NCBI GenBank assembly: GCA_023101885.1
Contig: JALPQD010000017.1
Coordinates: 737,428 to 801,427, forward strand
DNA: 64,000 nt
DNA from: Typhlomys cinereus
Taxonomy: Eukaryota > Chordata > Mammalia > Rodentia > Platacanthomyidae
Reading direction: 5' to 3'
The position numbers and the translations under genes were made by a program. The notes under the pieces were generated by a model that worked only from the letters and a program-made list of their open reading frames with translations, ran no database searches and was not told where the DNA came from. Numbering within the stretch: the stretch's first letter is position 1; each line of letters opens with the position of its first letter. Positions 19,651-32,043 of this stretch are shown in pieces.

Positions 19651-20925
19651 AATCACACATTTATTTTAAGAAGGGGCCGTAAGTACTTCCAAAATGTAAT
19701 TTCAGTTTCCCTTCGAGATAAAGTTTAGACAAGCCAAAAAGAGGTCAAGGATTCTGAGCATGTTTTGCTCAGAGGGGTACGGCAGAGCCCTCACGGGGTG
19801 CCGGGCTGTTGTCACTGCTCAGTGTCCCATCTGCAACAGTCGTCTCTACATCACACAGAGCAGAAATGGGCTCTAGTGACCTCAGCATCGGAACCCACCT
19901 TGAAAGACCCAAGGGATTCCCCACCTGTGCAGCTTTGCCGGGCAGGTGGCCTATGGTGTGAGGTAAATACCTTGGCCAGTGTGTGTGCAGGAGGTGCACA
20001 AGAAAGCGTGGGAGCTGCGCGTGCATCTTTCTACGAACCCGTGCTGTGATGCCACCTATGCTTGGATGAAGCCTTCAGGACTAGAAAACTGGCCAGTACA
20101 CACTGAAGTGGACAGAGCCTCTCGGATGAAAGACATCTCTATGAGGTATGTGGATGTGGATTTGATAATCTCTGACATATGTTTAATATTTAGATTTCCA
20201 AGATTACTCATGTTCATATCCGCTGCACATCTTACTGCTTGCCTTTGTGCACACTGGGAGATGTGGGTTTGGACACATTTCAAGCCAGACTTGATCCTGG
20301 TGTTTCATTGCTATAAACCATGGGGTCACTAGACGAGGCAGGGGGAATCATCTGCCTCTTTCTCGAGTGAAGTTTGAATTCAAAACTTGCGATTTCTTTT
20401 TTAAAAGGAGAAAGAAACATGCAAATGAATAATGAGCATGGTAAAAATAAATGTGTGGTTCTGGGCCCCATTTAATTTTTCTAAAGTGACAGTGTTGTTA
20501 ATGCTCTGAAATATTTTCTTTGATAAATGTGAGTTAGCTAATTTGCATGAATGGCTGGTCTGTCATTATTTTCATCTGTTGAGTTATGGGTTTTTTAAAA
20601 ATGGGTTTTTTTCCTGCATGACTTTAATACATTGTTATTTTATGTGATCACTGAGCTTTCCCAAGCACATTGAAAACATGGGTTTCATCTCTATAAAATA
20701 AGTGGAAATTAATTTTGAAGAAGTAATTTATGTAATAATGAAGCTCTTCAGATCAATGTATTTATAAGGAAAAACCATTTGCACGTTATTCGACATTCTA
20801 TTTTCTGTCCAAGTCTCAATCAGAGGAAATTTAGGAAATATACATTCAAGTCTACTAAGAGTTCCTCCTTACTTAACCATCATTAATCCCCCAGTAACTG
20901 AAAAGGGGTGTTCTGTGAAACCCCC
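19651..20925. other. Unique sequence, enhancer-like AT-rich block at 20480-20900
   Basis: No gene recognised. The second half is uniformly AT-rich, repeat-free and low in CpG, the texture typical of conserved non-coding elements. It has a perfect octamer ATTTGCAT at 20541-20548 directly following GCTA. Conservation cannot be judged from one sequence. Confidence 0.4.
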
Positions 20926-21299
20926 TGTCTTAGCTTCATTTTTCATTGCTGTGATGAATGCATGATCCCAACAGTTCACGGGAACTTTTGCTCACAGTTC
21001 AGACTATGGTCCATTATGGCAGGAAAGTTTATACTAATTATCAGGAGCTGAGGGAACTGGCCATATACCATATCCACAGGGAAATCTGAGAAAGGAGCAC
21101 ACTTTGTAGCTTTTTAGCCTGTCAAGACTGCAACCAGCTCTGTCTTTATCTGTGGTGCCAGGAAATGGCCCCGCCCACCAGGTCAATCGCATCTCCCGTG
21201 GGCTTGCTCTGAGGCCTGTCTTGACGAAACAATCCTTCCTAAGTATGACTAAACATTCAGCCCCCAATTGTCACGTTGACACCTGTAAGCAGCGCCACA
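20926..21299 (-). mobile_element. MaLR-type LTR (solo)
   Basis: Begins TGTCTTAGCTTCATTTTTCA and ends GCCACA, so on the minus strand it runs TG...CA. 'attgctgtgatgaatgcatg' and 'caattgtcacgttgacacct' are the familiar ends of rodent MT/ORR1-like MaLR LTRs. About 374 bp, near full length, no internal region next to it. Confidence 0.65.
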
Positions 21300-22234
21300 C
21301 TCCCCTGAAGTAAGATAACTTTACCTAAATGTAAAAATCCTGCAACATTCCTTTAAACTAAATAATAATATGAATATTACCCAAAGAGATCTTAGCCTTC
21401 CTTGGAGCCAACACAGCAGGTAAAAAGGCAATGAGTCGGCCAAAGGAGGGGGGGTTAAGCCGAGTCTCACCCCTGTCTTCTTTCCTTCCCACTGGTTTGA
21501 AATTGAACTCAGTGGCCCTTGAAACATCGAAGCAGATGACTCGGCCTCATCCTCGCACAACTTCGTGTCCGCGCTTTTTCCTGCCACGTTCACTTGTGCT
21601 GAAGGAACATGGACGGAGCTGAGGTTCATGAGGCTATTGTATCAGTAAGCTTTGAAGGGCAGCGTCTGAAGAGCGCACTCACTTCAGCACGGCGGCAGGG
21701 CTAAGGATACCACATCCACATTGACTGTCTTTGCTCACCAGTGGTGCCGGCTGAGAGGAAGGAATGCTGCGCCCAAGTTCAGCCCACCAGGCTGGGAACA
21801 TGGACAGTTGTCCGTGACTTGAGGTGGTTTTACTTTAGTGCCAAGTGAAGAGTTTGGGGCCCAAGGCATCCAAACCTGGGCTCAGAGTTCCCCCTTGACC
21901 ACCCACCTGCCCTCTTATCTTCTCTGAACAGTTCTTTCCTAGTATGGAATGAGCTTCCGGTATTAGCTATTGCTGTTAACATATTAATAAAGTGAGAGGA
22001 ATAAGACCATTAGTATTATAAGTTCAAAGAGATACGTGGTACTAGGCTAGCGTCTCCTCCTCCTATTCTCGGTTGTTTTCATTATAATGACATTCCTTCA
22101 AATGAAAGCCAGCAGTGAGAGGAGGCCCCTTGTCCATTAAGTATTGTATCCCAGCACTTGCCTTTCTCTCCTAATAACACCGACAGTCATATCGCATCAC
22201 ACCCAATGTATATGCTTCTTAAGTACACGATTGG
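21300..22234. other. Unique sequence, nothing recognised
   Basis: About 930 bp with no gene. Open frames of 102 and 63 codons on opposite strands overlap at 21321-21629 without known motifs. Confidence 0.45.
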
Positions 22235-22590
22235 CGAATGTGATTGGACTTAGAGTCATCATGGAAATACGCCTCTGGGTATGCCTGGGAAAGGGGTATA
22301 CAACAAGGTCAACTAAAAGGGGAAGTCCCCCTAAATATGGGTGGCACTTTCCTTTGGGCTGGGGTCCTGGACTAAGTAAAAAGAAATCAAGATGAGCATC
22401 GGAATTCATCTCTCTCTGCTTCCTCACTGTGGGTGCAAAATGCCAGCAGCTGCTGCTCCCACGGGCTACGATGCTTCCCCGCCACGAAGAGCTGTATCTC
22501 TTCTTCAACTGTGAGCCAAGTAAATCCTTCCTTCCTTAAGTTGTTTTTCTTGGGTATTTTATCACAGCAATGAGAAAAGAAACTACTACA
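22235..22590 (+). mobile_element. MaLR-type LTR
   Basis: 'gggtggcactttcctttggg', 'cattcatctctctctgcttcc' region, 'actgtgagccaagtaaatcc' and the terminal 'gtattttatcacagcaatga' up to CTACTACA follow in order a common rodent LTR whose 3' end reads 'gtgagccaaaataaa' and then 'tttgtcacagcaa'. The minus-strand open frame across it is incidental. Confidence 0.6.
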
Positions 22591-23935
22591 CGTTTCATTT
22601 CAAAGCAAGTTCAGTTCACTTCGAAGCAAGTTCTGACTTAAAAGTGAAGCATGGCAGAAGTCATCAATGACTGTGTGTCCAGCACAAAGTAGAGGTGAGA
22701 CAAGGACCAGTGTTGGAATCAATGGTTCTGACCCCACTGGCTTTTGTGGCAACATGATCTAATGTGACAAGCAAACTTTTGTAACCTTCCATCTACCATT
22801 AGTAAGCTAAGAAGTAAAGATAATGCATAGATCGAGTATCTAATGAAATCGTTTGAAGGACTAAGTGGGACATATATGGACGTATCCAACATTAGACAAG
22901 CTTGCTGGGCTATGGATGTCACGCATGACCTAACAGCATCATCCTCCACCGATGAGCTTGATTGCTCTGTGAATAAAAGCAGGTAGAGCCCTGGATGAGT
23001 GTCTCTAGGGCGCCCATGAACACTGAGCCGCTGTCTGCTGACTGCTTTCCAGCTGCCTCATTTCCCAGCACCTCTATGAGACCTTTCCAGTTATCATTCA
23101 GACATCCAGATCACCAGCCACCTAAGTATCGGATCCACCATGGCTCCCACTCTCTACACTGGGTTTCTTCTGAAAGCCAGCGAAACGCATGAGATCATCC
23201 TGACCCCAGGGTCTATGACTCAGTGCGGAGACCTTCTAACCGTTGCTCGGCCCTGGGCCCCAACATGTCTGAGTTCTGGCCTGTCACTTTGGAGTCCCAA
23301 GTCTGACCTTTGTTTAGGTTTAGAGGGTCAGCCTCACCTTCACTCTTGTGTTTCTAGACCCCAAGCACGGTCTCTTGGGCTCAGGCTTGGCTCTTGCTGG
23401 GTCCTTCCCCAGGGCGTGGGGTCTCGTCTCTCATTCCCAGCCTGATGCTCAGGGCAGCAGAGTCACCTCTCTCTTACAACTACGGTCAGGTCCTTGCCTG
23501 ACTTCCCAGCATGTGCTCTTAAGTCCTTACTGTTGGCAAAGCCCGGATTCCCTACCACCTTGTATTGGGCCATTTTCTAATTATTTTCAGTGAGTACCAC
23601 CTATATACCATGCCAGGCTTTATCTACTCTTCTGAGACCCAAAGCCTAAAGCCAGCTGCCAAGTTCAGCCTCAGTGTGAGATATGGAAGATGGAAGAGGT
23701 CATGGCTCAGATTTCTTTATGTCACCGGCACACCTCCTCTGTGGTCCCTGACCCACTGCAGGCTTATAAGAGAACTTCAGCAAGGAGTCACCAGTGGATC
23801 CAACGTAAAACATAAAACCAAAGATGTTGGTTCATAGGTGCTATGTGTAAGTTTCTCAGATTTCTAACTCTGCGATTCCCACGCCATCAGATACAACATC
23901 TTTTTTTGTTGTTGCTCTTATTTATTTATTTTTAT
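22591..23935. other. Unique sequence, no gene recognised
   Basis: About 1.35 kb. The moderately GC-rich 23130-23600 part is open for 101 and 81 codons in two plus frames, with no recognised domain and no clear splice structure. I do not call it coding. Confidence 0.45.
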
Positions 23936-24062
23936 AATTTTGAGACAGAGTCTTATTCTGTAGCCCAAGCTGACCTGGAACTAGTGAGCCCAGGCTCCCC
24001 TTAATCTCAGACAATCATCCTTCCACAGCCTATGGATGCTGGGATTACAGACATGAGTCCAC
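23936..24062 (-). mobile_element. B1 SINE
   Basis: 'ttttgagacagagtcttatt', 'gtagcccaagctgacctgga' and 'gatgctgggattacagacat' are the reverse complement of B1. A T/TA-rich tail precedes it at 23925-23936. Nearly full length, moderately diverged. Confidence 0.85.
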
Positions 24063-25502
24063 TATCTTTTTATAGTAATTGCCTTCTAATCCCCCTGTCC
24101 AATCCTGAACTTAGGTTCTGTGTATGGCTTGATAACCACATACATAATTTAAAACAATACCATAAATATACAAAACAGAAAAAGGAAATGAGGTCACAGG
24201 AAAATGTGCATTTAAATTGGAAGGTATGATGTAGCATCAAATGCCAGAGTCCGTGGGCAGCGTCGCGGCCACAAAGCCAGTAAATTAGCACAGCAACAGT
24301 TTCTGAGTCCAATTCCTAGCAGAGTTCTGAACAGGACAAAATATAGTCTTCCCCTCATTTACATGGTAGCTGTAAATTCACGGAAAATTGAGTATGTATT
24401 AAAATTAAGCAACAAAATATGCAAATTGGAGTTCAGCTTCAGGCTTAGGTAATTCCAAACAGGTTCATGTGCGTGGATGTATGGCAAGACATTCAGAAGG
24501 CGTGCGGGCTGTTGCACATGATCCTATACATCAGTGTCTAGTATCTCTGGCTCCCACCCAATATGGTGACATCTGGAAAATTCCACCAGGGATTCCTAAA
24601 GCTCTCCATAGAAGGCACAACAACCGCTCCTGAGAGCTGCTGTTCTTCTGCCCACTGCCCGGTATCAGAACCCCTCCTAGGAACACAGCTCCCTGATCTT
24701 AAGACTCCTGGGAAGAGTTTGCCTGACTACTTGTCCTCGAACCCCTTCCACCCCCGGCACCCCTGAATCCAAGAACCAAAGCTGAATGAGCCCACAGTCT
24801 CTGCTCTGGCCCACCTTGGGGCGCTAGGCTTCTACAGTTTATTTGTACGGAAGGAGCGCTTAGGTTCTTCTAGTCGGTTGACACGCTTAGAAAGCCAAGC
24901 ATCAGCCTTCCCGGCTCCACGCACTCATCAGATGCACCTTTTGCTCTTCAAATCCATTGAACTTAAGGATCCACCGCAAGTCTGTCCTCTGCGTGAGGGC
25001 GCCATTCCTTGTCCCTCTGTCCCCATCTTTCCTTCCCATCCCTCTGCTGTTCCTCCTGACACGTGTGCACAGAAACACTCCAGCCCCCCTCCCCCGACCC
25101 TCTTTCCCGAAACTCTCAAGCATGTCCAACCTTTTGACATTGCGACACAACGTCATCAGCTACAGAGCTCACACTCAAAAACCATTCGACCAAGCTATCA
25201 AAAAAAAAAACTTCTCATAATGTTTTAAGTCACTTAAAACTTTGTGCTGGGCTGCTATTCTGAGACAGGCACGTGGCCCACGGAACACAGGTTGAACACA
25301 CCTGCATGATTATTCCTTCCTCCCGCTTGCCTTCCCGTCTGCTCTCTCCTATCTCAACCCTGCAGAACCTCCGTGTGATCTACACAGGCCAGACCGCTCC
25401 CCATCCCCCTCGTCCCGCCTCCCTGTCAGTGGGAGCCCCGAGTTGTCCCCAGAGCCCATCCGTGTGAGTTCCTGGTAACATCCCAAGTTGGGGGGCGGGG
25501 GG
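24063..25502. other. Unique sequence, no gene recognised
   Basis: About 1.4 kb. The C-rich 24860-25200 part is open in three frames (84-116 codons) on both strands, a sign of composition and not of coding. A10 at 25201-25210. Confidence 0.45.
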
Positions 25503-25725
25503 CAGACTGAATAAAAAGGAGAAAGGAAGGAAGCATGAGGATTCTTCTCTCTTGGCTTGGTGACCTCACACGCAATGTGACCAGCCACCTCAAGCTCCTG
25601 AGCCGCGCCCTTGCTCCCTCTGCCATCTTGGACTCCTCCTCAAACAGAAAGCAGAAATAAACTCCTCCTCCCTCCTGTTGTGTTTTGTCAGGATGTTTTA
25701 TCACAGAAACAAAGTAACTAATGCA
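25503..25725 (+). mobile_element. MaLR-type LTR, 3' portion
   Basis: 'agactgaataaaaaggagaa', 'aatgtgaccagccacctcaa', 'agcagaaataaactcctcct' and 'gtcaggatgttttatcacag' up to TAACTAATGCA match the 3' half of the LTR type seen at 22235-22590. The 5' half is missing or too diverged. Confidence 0.6.
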
Positions 25726-27514
25726 CCTTCCTTTTATCTATTAAAGTCTTAACAACTCCAGCAGCTTTGAATCTAAGTATCACTTCCTCCAATAAAACTT
25801 TTCTGAATACTCTCTTTGAGTTCCTATGTCATTTTCAAAGTGAGTCTCTTTTGCTTTAACCTTGAAGAGAAAGACTGTTCCAGAGAAGTTAGAAGTTTGT
25901 CCCAGGAGAATAAGCAAGCCAATATATTCCTGTGATTTTTTTTATGGGTTACACAAAGTGTGGCTGGTAAACTGATCCTATCTTTGAAATATGTTAGAGA
26001 GGAGAAGCCCCAAACCTCCCCATTGGAACTATCTTCCTTCCTCCCAGTTAGTATAGAATTTTTGAAAAGCCCACATGCCCCACATTCAGCTGCAACATTA
26101 GTGCATTGAAAGTAGACATGGAGCTTCAGAGCGGTTCTGAGAACATCAACTAAGACAATAATAAATTAACACAATAGCCAGCTAATAGCTGTGCGATGCT
26201 TTCATGTATGAATTGGAATGTGAACACCGAGATTTTCATTTCATGGTTGAAAACTACATGAGTTGACCCAAATACTAATTTCTGCATTTCAGTCATTTAC
26301 ATATCATGGGTCAGTAATCATTTCTTGCCTAAATGGCTTTCCAAATGAAAAGCTGTAATATCGTCATGGTTTATCATATTTACAAACAGCTCATTGTGCT
26401 ACCCACTCGGTACTCGGGATTCGCAAACAAGCAGATAGCATTCTCTGGAAACACAGGTGCCGCGCCAAGCAGCGGCATGAGTGAGTCCCCCCGGGGAGGG
26501 ACCCATTTGCTTTCCCATCGCTAATGTTCCTGAGTCCAGGAACCTCGATTCTGTGGGGACATCTTCAGCCACCAGCACCCCTTCTCTTGTGTGCTGTGTG
26601 GTCAGCAGGGGCCAGCCACGGGCTTTGCCCATCACGCTAATCTTCTCTGAGGCTGGAAAAAACCTAAGGGCTTTGGATTTGTCTCCTTGGGGACCAGCAG
26701 TGCAGAGTCAATGCCGTGCTTTGGAAGGGTAATGTAACGTGATAGCTCTTCTCACAGTCCCAGACAACACGTGAAGCCTCTAAGGTGATCTTTCTCCTTA
26801 TTTTAATGCGAGGATGATATAAATCAGTACAGGACTTAGCTAGTCTTTCAGTTAAGCCACATCTTTGTCTCTGCACTTGTTCCCAGCGCTCATAGATAGC
26901 TGCTACTTTAAGGATCTCACCCCTGTCTTTGAGTACCGCTTCTTTTCAAGATAGGCGTTTTTAAAGGGCAATGGAGTTAAAGCCATAGCTTTGGGGGATG
27001 CTCATATGACAATTATCCCCCTGCCTGAGGACTTTACGCAGTCTGCCTGGCTCTTTAATTATAACTTGGGCTGAACGTCAGCAGCTGCCATTTGTGGGGA
27101 CAGTCAGTCCCCTTCTGCAGTCAGGCCAACGTCCCGGTCCCAGGTGTTCTCTGGCCAACATGTGCTTTGCCCAGCCTCCGGGGCTCCTGTTCTGGCCGGA
27201 AGTCTTGAAAGGAAGCTACGGAAGAGAGTCGAAGTCATTCCTTCAGCTCTCTTCTCCTGGGAGCGCGGCTTCAGAACCAGGAGCAGTGAGGCTGCGTGGT
27301 GTCTGGAGTCCCTCCCACCATACCTTGCCTCGCATTGAGGGTAGTGAACAAAGAGTTGCTAGTTACATTTCACACCACCATGGCCTGTCTGAGAACAGAG
27401 GGCACAAACCCAGAGGCCCAGCCTGGAAGGTGGCAGGAATTTAGCTGCTGGGGAACATTTTTCCTCAGACTCTTTGAATGTTACCTGCCTGAGGGTCTCT
27501 CTTTCATCTCCCTT
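25726..27514. other. Unique sequence, no gene recognised
   Basis: About 1.8 kb. Open frames of up to 116 codons (27094-27444, plus) show no recognised motif. Nothing else supports a gene. Confidence 0.45.
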
Positions 27515-27529
27515 GTCTCTCTTCTCTTT

Positions 27530-27562
<33 letters not shown>

Positions 27563-27580
27563 CCCCCCCCTCTTCTTTAG
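27515..27580. repeat. Pyrimidine-rich (TCTTCC)n tract
   Basis: TCTTCC-type units ending in a C9-10 run (about 27560-27569). Confidence 0.85.
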
Positions 27581-27604
27581 CTCCTATGTGAAGCAGTTCA
27601 GGAG

Positions 27605-27865
27605 AGGAGGCACACGTTAGTGTTATGTGGACGTGCATGTTGTGTATGTGCATGTGCACACGTGTCCTTCAGTATGTGCATGACTGTGCTTAAATTGTTT
27701 GTACAAGTCCATAAAGCGCACATGTGTTTGTACTTGCACATGCATGAAGTGTGCGTGTGTATGCAGCACACGTGTGCCTAGTGAGTGTGCTTGTACAGAC
27801 GTGTGAAGTGTGCATATGTGTGCATGTGCGTGCGTGTGGATATACACATGGGGCAGTGGTGAGGG
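27605..27865. repeat. Degenerate TG-rich (TGTGCATG-like) tract
   Basis: About 250 bp of TGTG/TGCATG words with no fixed period. Probably an old SINE-tail microsatellite that decayed. Long minus-strand open frames across it (104 and 146 codons, HTH-rich) come from the repeat. Confidence 0.75.
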
Positions 27866-29410
27866 AGAGGCAGAAAGTGAGGGAAGTGGAAAAATGAGCA
27901 TTTCTGTCCCAGAATCCTTTTCCCCCTGGCTGGTCACAGCTCTGCTTAAAGTAGGAATTCTCTTTAAAAAAAAAAAAAAAAGTGAGCTCAGGGCTTGTGC
28001 TTCTGTCTTGTAAGGTCCCTGTGCCAGATAGACACTCTGTGACCTCGTGAGTGTGAATTACCCCATTTCCTACACCTGGGGCTCCACGTAGCTGTCCAGA
28101 CTGCCACAGGAGAGAAGCGGGGCTTTTCACCTGGGGGGCCCCATGTTCACCAGGGAGGCCTGCCGAGCAGAGTAAGGGTCAGAGTTCCCCAGAGACATGG
28201 GAATGTCCACACACACACCAGAGCCATCCCTCAGAAAGCAAAACGGGACGGGATCGTGGCCAGTAGCGTGTGTCAGCGGCAGTGGAAAAAAACACGAAGG
28301 ACAAAGGAAAGAACGAATGAGAGCCGCCATAAGCGCTGGCCTTGGAAGATGTTTGGGGGATGTTTCATTTCAGCTTTGAAATTCTGTCCTGACCTCCCAG
28401 TCAGACACCTCTGGGTAATTGCTGGTGCTACAGACGAGCGAATCGAAATGGTCTCAAGAACACGGGCACGCGGCGCAGCCTGTTGGCTTCTTAATCACTT
28501 TATTTCGACTAATGGAATGGGGTGTGTTGGTGTGAAGTGGCGACAAGGACATTTAGCTTTCCCAAGCACTGCATCGGAGTCGGGTGGAGCACGAGGCAGG
28601 ACATTTAATGGGGTTCAGAGCCGCATCCAGAGAGGAGGAACTTCCTGCTTCTAGGCTTATTGTTGAGAACCTCGCCGTCACCCCAATCTCTTGTCCCCTC
28701 AGAAAGAGTGACCCAAATCACTCAATTCTTCCTGCAGGGGAAATTTGTTTCTAACAAAAATATATGACAATATTATTTTTTTTAAAAAAATCTGACAGTT
28801 GACTTAACTGTTTTGCATAAGATATTTACACACCACAGCAGATTGGGGGGGGGACAATATGCATTTTCATATCCTGTTTGGTTTTAAGCAGCAATTTTCT
28901 GCAAGGACAACAGAGGGAAAAAATGCATGCTTTATACTGCTTATATTAATTACATTTTTTCATTACCCGTCATGTTTTCTGCAGGCTTGTGTATTATTAC
29001 TGCAAAATGTAATGAAATAGAAAAAGAGGAAAGAATGGACTTCTGGGAAATTTTCCAATTCTTGAAATGCAATGTTAATTGAGAGCTATTTTTAGGGCAG
29101 CACAGATAGCACAGGACCAAGTGCCATCAGTGCAAATGGGTCTAGCCCAGGTGCAGCCTCCCTGGTGACAGCCCCAAGTCTCTGCAGCTGGGGAGCCCCA
29201 AAGCCTCCCTCTTGTTGGTTGCCAAGTCGAAGGGAGGGCATGGAAGGATTTCTACGGATGAGCTTCTCGCAAAATGGACAGGAGGAAAGAGAGGTTGGAG
29301 CCCCTCTAAAGCTCAAGTCACCATGAGGGGTAGTGGCGGTGGACATTCTGTTTTCAACTCTCTCCTTTCCCCAAGTCCCCAGCCTCTGACCCTGGAATGA
29401 AAGAAACCTA
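27866..29410. other. Unique sequence with an AT-rich enhancer-like block
   Basis: No gene recognised. An A15 run lies at 27966-27980. The 28730-29090 block is repeat-free and AT-rich with TATTAATTACAT (28945-28956) and other homeodomain-like cores. A 150-codon minus-strand frame (29092-29544) runs into the B3 SINE and is unlikely to be real. Confidence 0.4.
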
Positions 29411-29560
29411 CTTGATGGGGAAGGAGCCTGCTCACAACTCGATGGTCTGAGTTCATTCTCCAGCAGCCCGCAGGGTGGAAGGAAAGAACAGACTGGTAAG
29501 AGTTGTCCTCTGACCTCCACTCTTGTGCTAGCATGCATGAGCACATTTTCCTCTTTCCCT
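29411..29560 (+). mobile_element. B3 SINE
   Basis: Head remnant 'gatggggaaggagcctgctc' (about 29415), then 'ggtctgagttcattctccag' and the diagnostic 'gttgtcctctgacctccact' (about 29503). The tail has turned into the purine array that follows. Confidence 0.7.
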
Positions 29561-29572
29561 CTCTCTCCCTCT

Positions 29573-29626
29573 TGCTGAAAGAGAGAGAAAAGGAAAGAGA
29601 GAGGCAGAAAGAAAGAGAGAGAGAGA

Positions 29627-29674
<48 letters not shown>

Positions 29675-29683
29675 AAGAGAGAG

Positions 29684-29746
<63 letters not shown>

Positions 29747-29760
29747 AGAAAGAAAGAAAT
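29573..29760. repeat. (GAAA)n polypurine array
   Basis: About 190 bp of GAAA/GAGA units grown from the tail of the preceding B3. The 103-codon KERE-rich open frame is an artefact. Confidence 0.95.
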
Positions 29761-30349
29761 TTAATACTTAGAAAAATGGTGACACTTAAGGAAACAGCCC
29801 CGACTTCAAGATGAAAAATTCAGAAAGGGTCCCTTGAATGGCAGCAACAAAACCTTTTTATTTTAAAGAACTTTATCAACAAGGCTAGAGAACGATGTTT
29901 CCTTAGACTTGAATGTGTCCTCCCAAAGATGTGAGAGAAAGCTTTGAGAACCAGGAACTTGACGATCTGGACAAAACTGTCTCGCTTTCTTTATTTACCA
30001 GGTTCAGCTGGCCATAGAAGTGTGGCCACCCTCCGGACTACCTCTGTACCTGCCCATGGACACCCTCGGACTACCTCCGTGCCCCAGAATTCCATTCCTG
30101 ATGCCTTGTTGAATCAGCCCTGCAAAATGACAGAACAGACGCATAGTCAGCCCGTTTACAAAGCCCCAGTGTTCTTTCAAGGAAAGCATCAGAACAACTT
30201 CATGAGAACCAGAAACTCTGACCCACCTACAAGCTCCCTGTTTCCACGTACCACAAGGAGCTCCGTGATCTGCCCGTGTCCTGGACACTCCTAAGGAAAC
30301 GCTTGTTGCATGTCCTTCTGAAAATAATGTACACAACCACTATACCCAT
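29761..30349. other. Unique sequence with a short internal duplication
   Basis: No gene recognised. A short tandem-like repetition, 'cggactacctctgtacc' and 'cggactacctccgtgcc', lies at 30033-30086. The 110-codon minus frame has no known motif. Confidence 0.45.
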
Positions 30350-30353
30350 CCCC

Positions 30354-30410
<57 letters not shown>
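30354..30410. repeat. (CA)n microsatellite
   Basis: About 24 uninterrupted CA units. Confidence 0.95.
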
Positions 30411-30790
30411 TGCAATCTCATTGTTGTTTCTGCTTTCACAAAGTAAAGACAAATGCCCATAAAAGACAAGACAAAACTTGCTTTATCCTAGGCGACTTAG
30501 AAATCCACCTCATCCAGCTATGAGTAACAGGAAAGAACAGAGGCAGTGTCTGCCCACCACGGTCCTCTCTGAGCTGAGCGGCAGATAACCTGGGTGTCGA
30601 TGATCCCAGCGGCTCAGGACAGTCCCTTAGGGTGACGACTGTCAGGGAAGCCAGCGTGCTACAAGAACTCCAAGACCTGCCTCGGACCTTCACTGGCTGA
30701 CTGCTCTCAGGCTATCACTGTGGCCCTGGCTGACACATTCTCAGAACAGAGAATTCCAACGTTATAGGCGTTTCTTCAGTAGCTAAGCCT
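30411..30790. other. Unique sequence, nothing recognised
   Basis: No gene or recognised repeat. Confidence 0.4.
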
Positions 30791-31040
30791 TGTGATTTGA
30801 ATGCAAAATGTCCCCCACGGGCTGGTATGTGAAGACTTAGTCCCCAGCTGGCAGGCCCTGTCTCTTAGGAAGTGGGTCGCTGGAGACAGGCCCTGAGGTT
30901 TTTACAGCTTCGCCTCTCTGTCTGTCTGCTCCCTGCTCTCTGCTCTCTGACTACAGATGCAACATGATCTGCTGCTCCTCATGCTCCTGCCACCACTGTC
31001 ACTCTGGCTGTGATGGACTGTGCCCATCCTTCCTCACGTG
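30791..31040 (+). mobile_element. MaLR-type LTR, 5' portion
   Basis: Begins TGTGATTTGAATGCAAAATG and continues 'tcttaggaagtgggtcgctg' and 'gatggactgtgcccatcctt'. The 'TATGGTTTGAATGTGAAATGTCCCC' type of start is characteristic of MaLR LTRs. The 3' part after about 31035 is lost. Confidence 0.55.
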
Positions 31041-31877
31041 CCTTATTCTCAGAAAACATTGAGGAAAGCAACTCGTTCACTACGTTAATTACAACAGTAA
31101 CTGGTAAAAATCAGTGGTGTGTGGAGAGAGAAGGCAAAATGGAAACAGAAACTGAGAACCCAAGTTCACAGCTACCCAGGAAGAGGCTTCCAATGTCTAC
31201 TCCCTCATTGTCTGGACTGGGCGTGAGAAGATTAACCCAGATCCTTTAAGTCTAGCTTCACCAGTATTCAGCAGTGTTCACCATTGGACGAGCCAGCTTG
31301 TAGATTCTTCTACTTTGCAACTCCTGCTCACCATTGTGTTGACAGTAGATGGTCTTTTAAGTAACCCCCATGGCCTCAGGCAGATCTGCCTCTACATCAC
31401 CTCCTGTCCAGTTTCTGCCTCTGTGTGGTTCTGTGGTTATTTTAATTGGTGGATAACCAATTTTCACAATCTTAATGTACAGAAAATGTCCCTGAAAAAA
31501 ATGCACACCTACCCCAATTTTTTTCCAATTTGACTTTCCAGAGACATCTAGGAAATATACTAGATTTTAATAAGAAAATTTATATTAAATTCTATACTAG
31601 ATTTTATAGTATAGAAAGAAAGAAATGAAATGAAGGAAAGAATGAAAAGCTTAAAACACAACAAACTAAAATGTTTTTGCAAGTATTATTTAAAAATAAA
31701 TTAATTGACTATATGTGCAGATACAGTCACAGATACGTATCATAAAACAGTGAATTACGTGAACAAAACAGATAGTATAATAAGTGCAAATACCACCACC
31801 CCTTCTGTCTACCTGATGCCTATACCCTTTCTCCTCAAATAGTCATTTATTTTATCACTTTACATTAATTTCTTTAT
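31041..31877. other. Unique AT-rich sequence
   Basis: No gene recognised. Ends at the B3 copy. Confidence 0.45.
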
Positions 31878-32043
31878 TTTCATGTGTATATGTGGCTGCA
31901 CTTGTGCCACAGATGCACATGAAGCTTAGAGACAATTGTTAGAAATTGGTTTCTCCTTATATCATATGAGTTGCAGGCATCTAGTTCAGGTCATCAGACT
32001 TTGCAGCAACACCTTTATCCCCTGGGATATCTCACTGTCCCTG
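31878..32043 (-). mobile_element. B3 SINE
   Basis: 'tttcatgtgtatatgtggct', 'aagcttagagacaattgtta', 'tctagttcaggtcatcagac' and 'gggatatctcactgtccctg' follow the reverse-complement B3 order. Strongly diverged. Confidence 0.6.

Noticed and set aside
27690..28130. 146-codon minus-strand frame with His/Thr-rich part
   Set aside because: Crosses the degenerate TG tract and an A15 run. Composition artefact.
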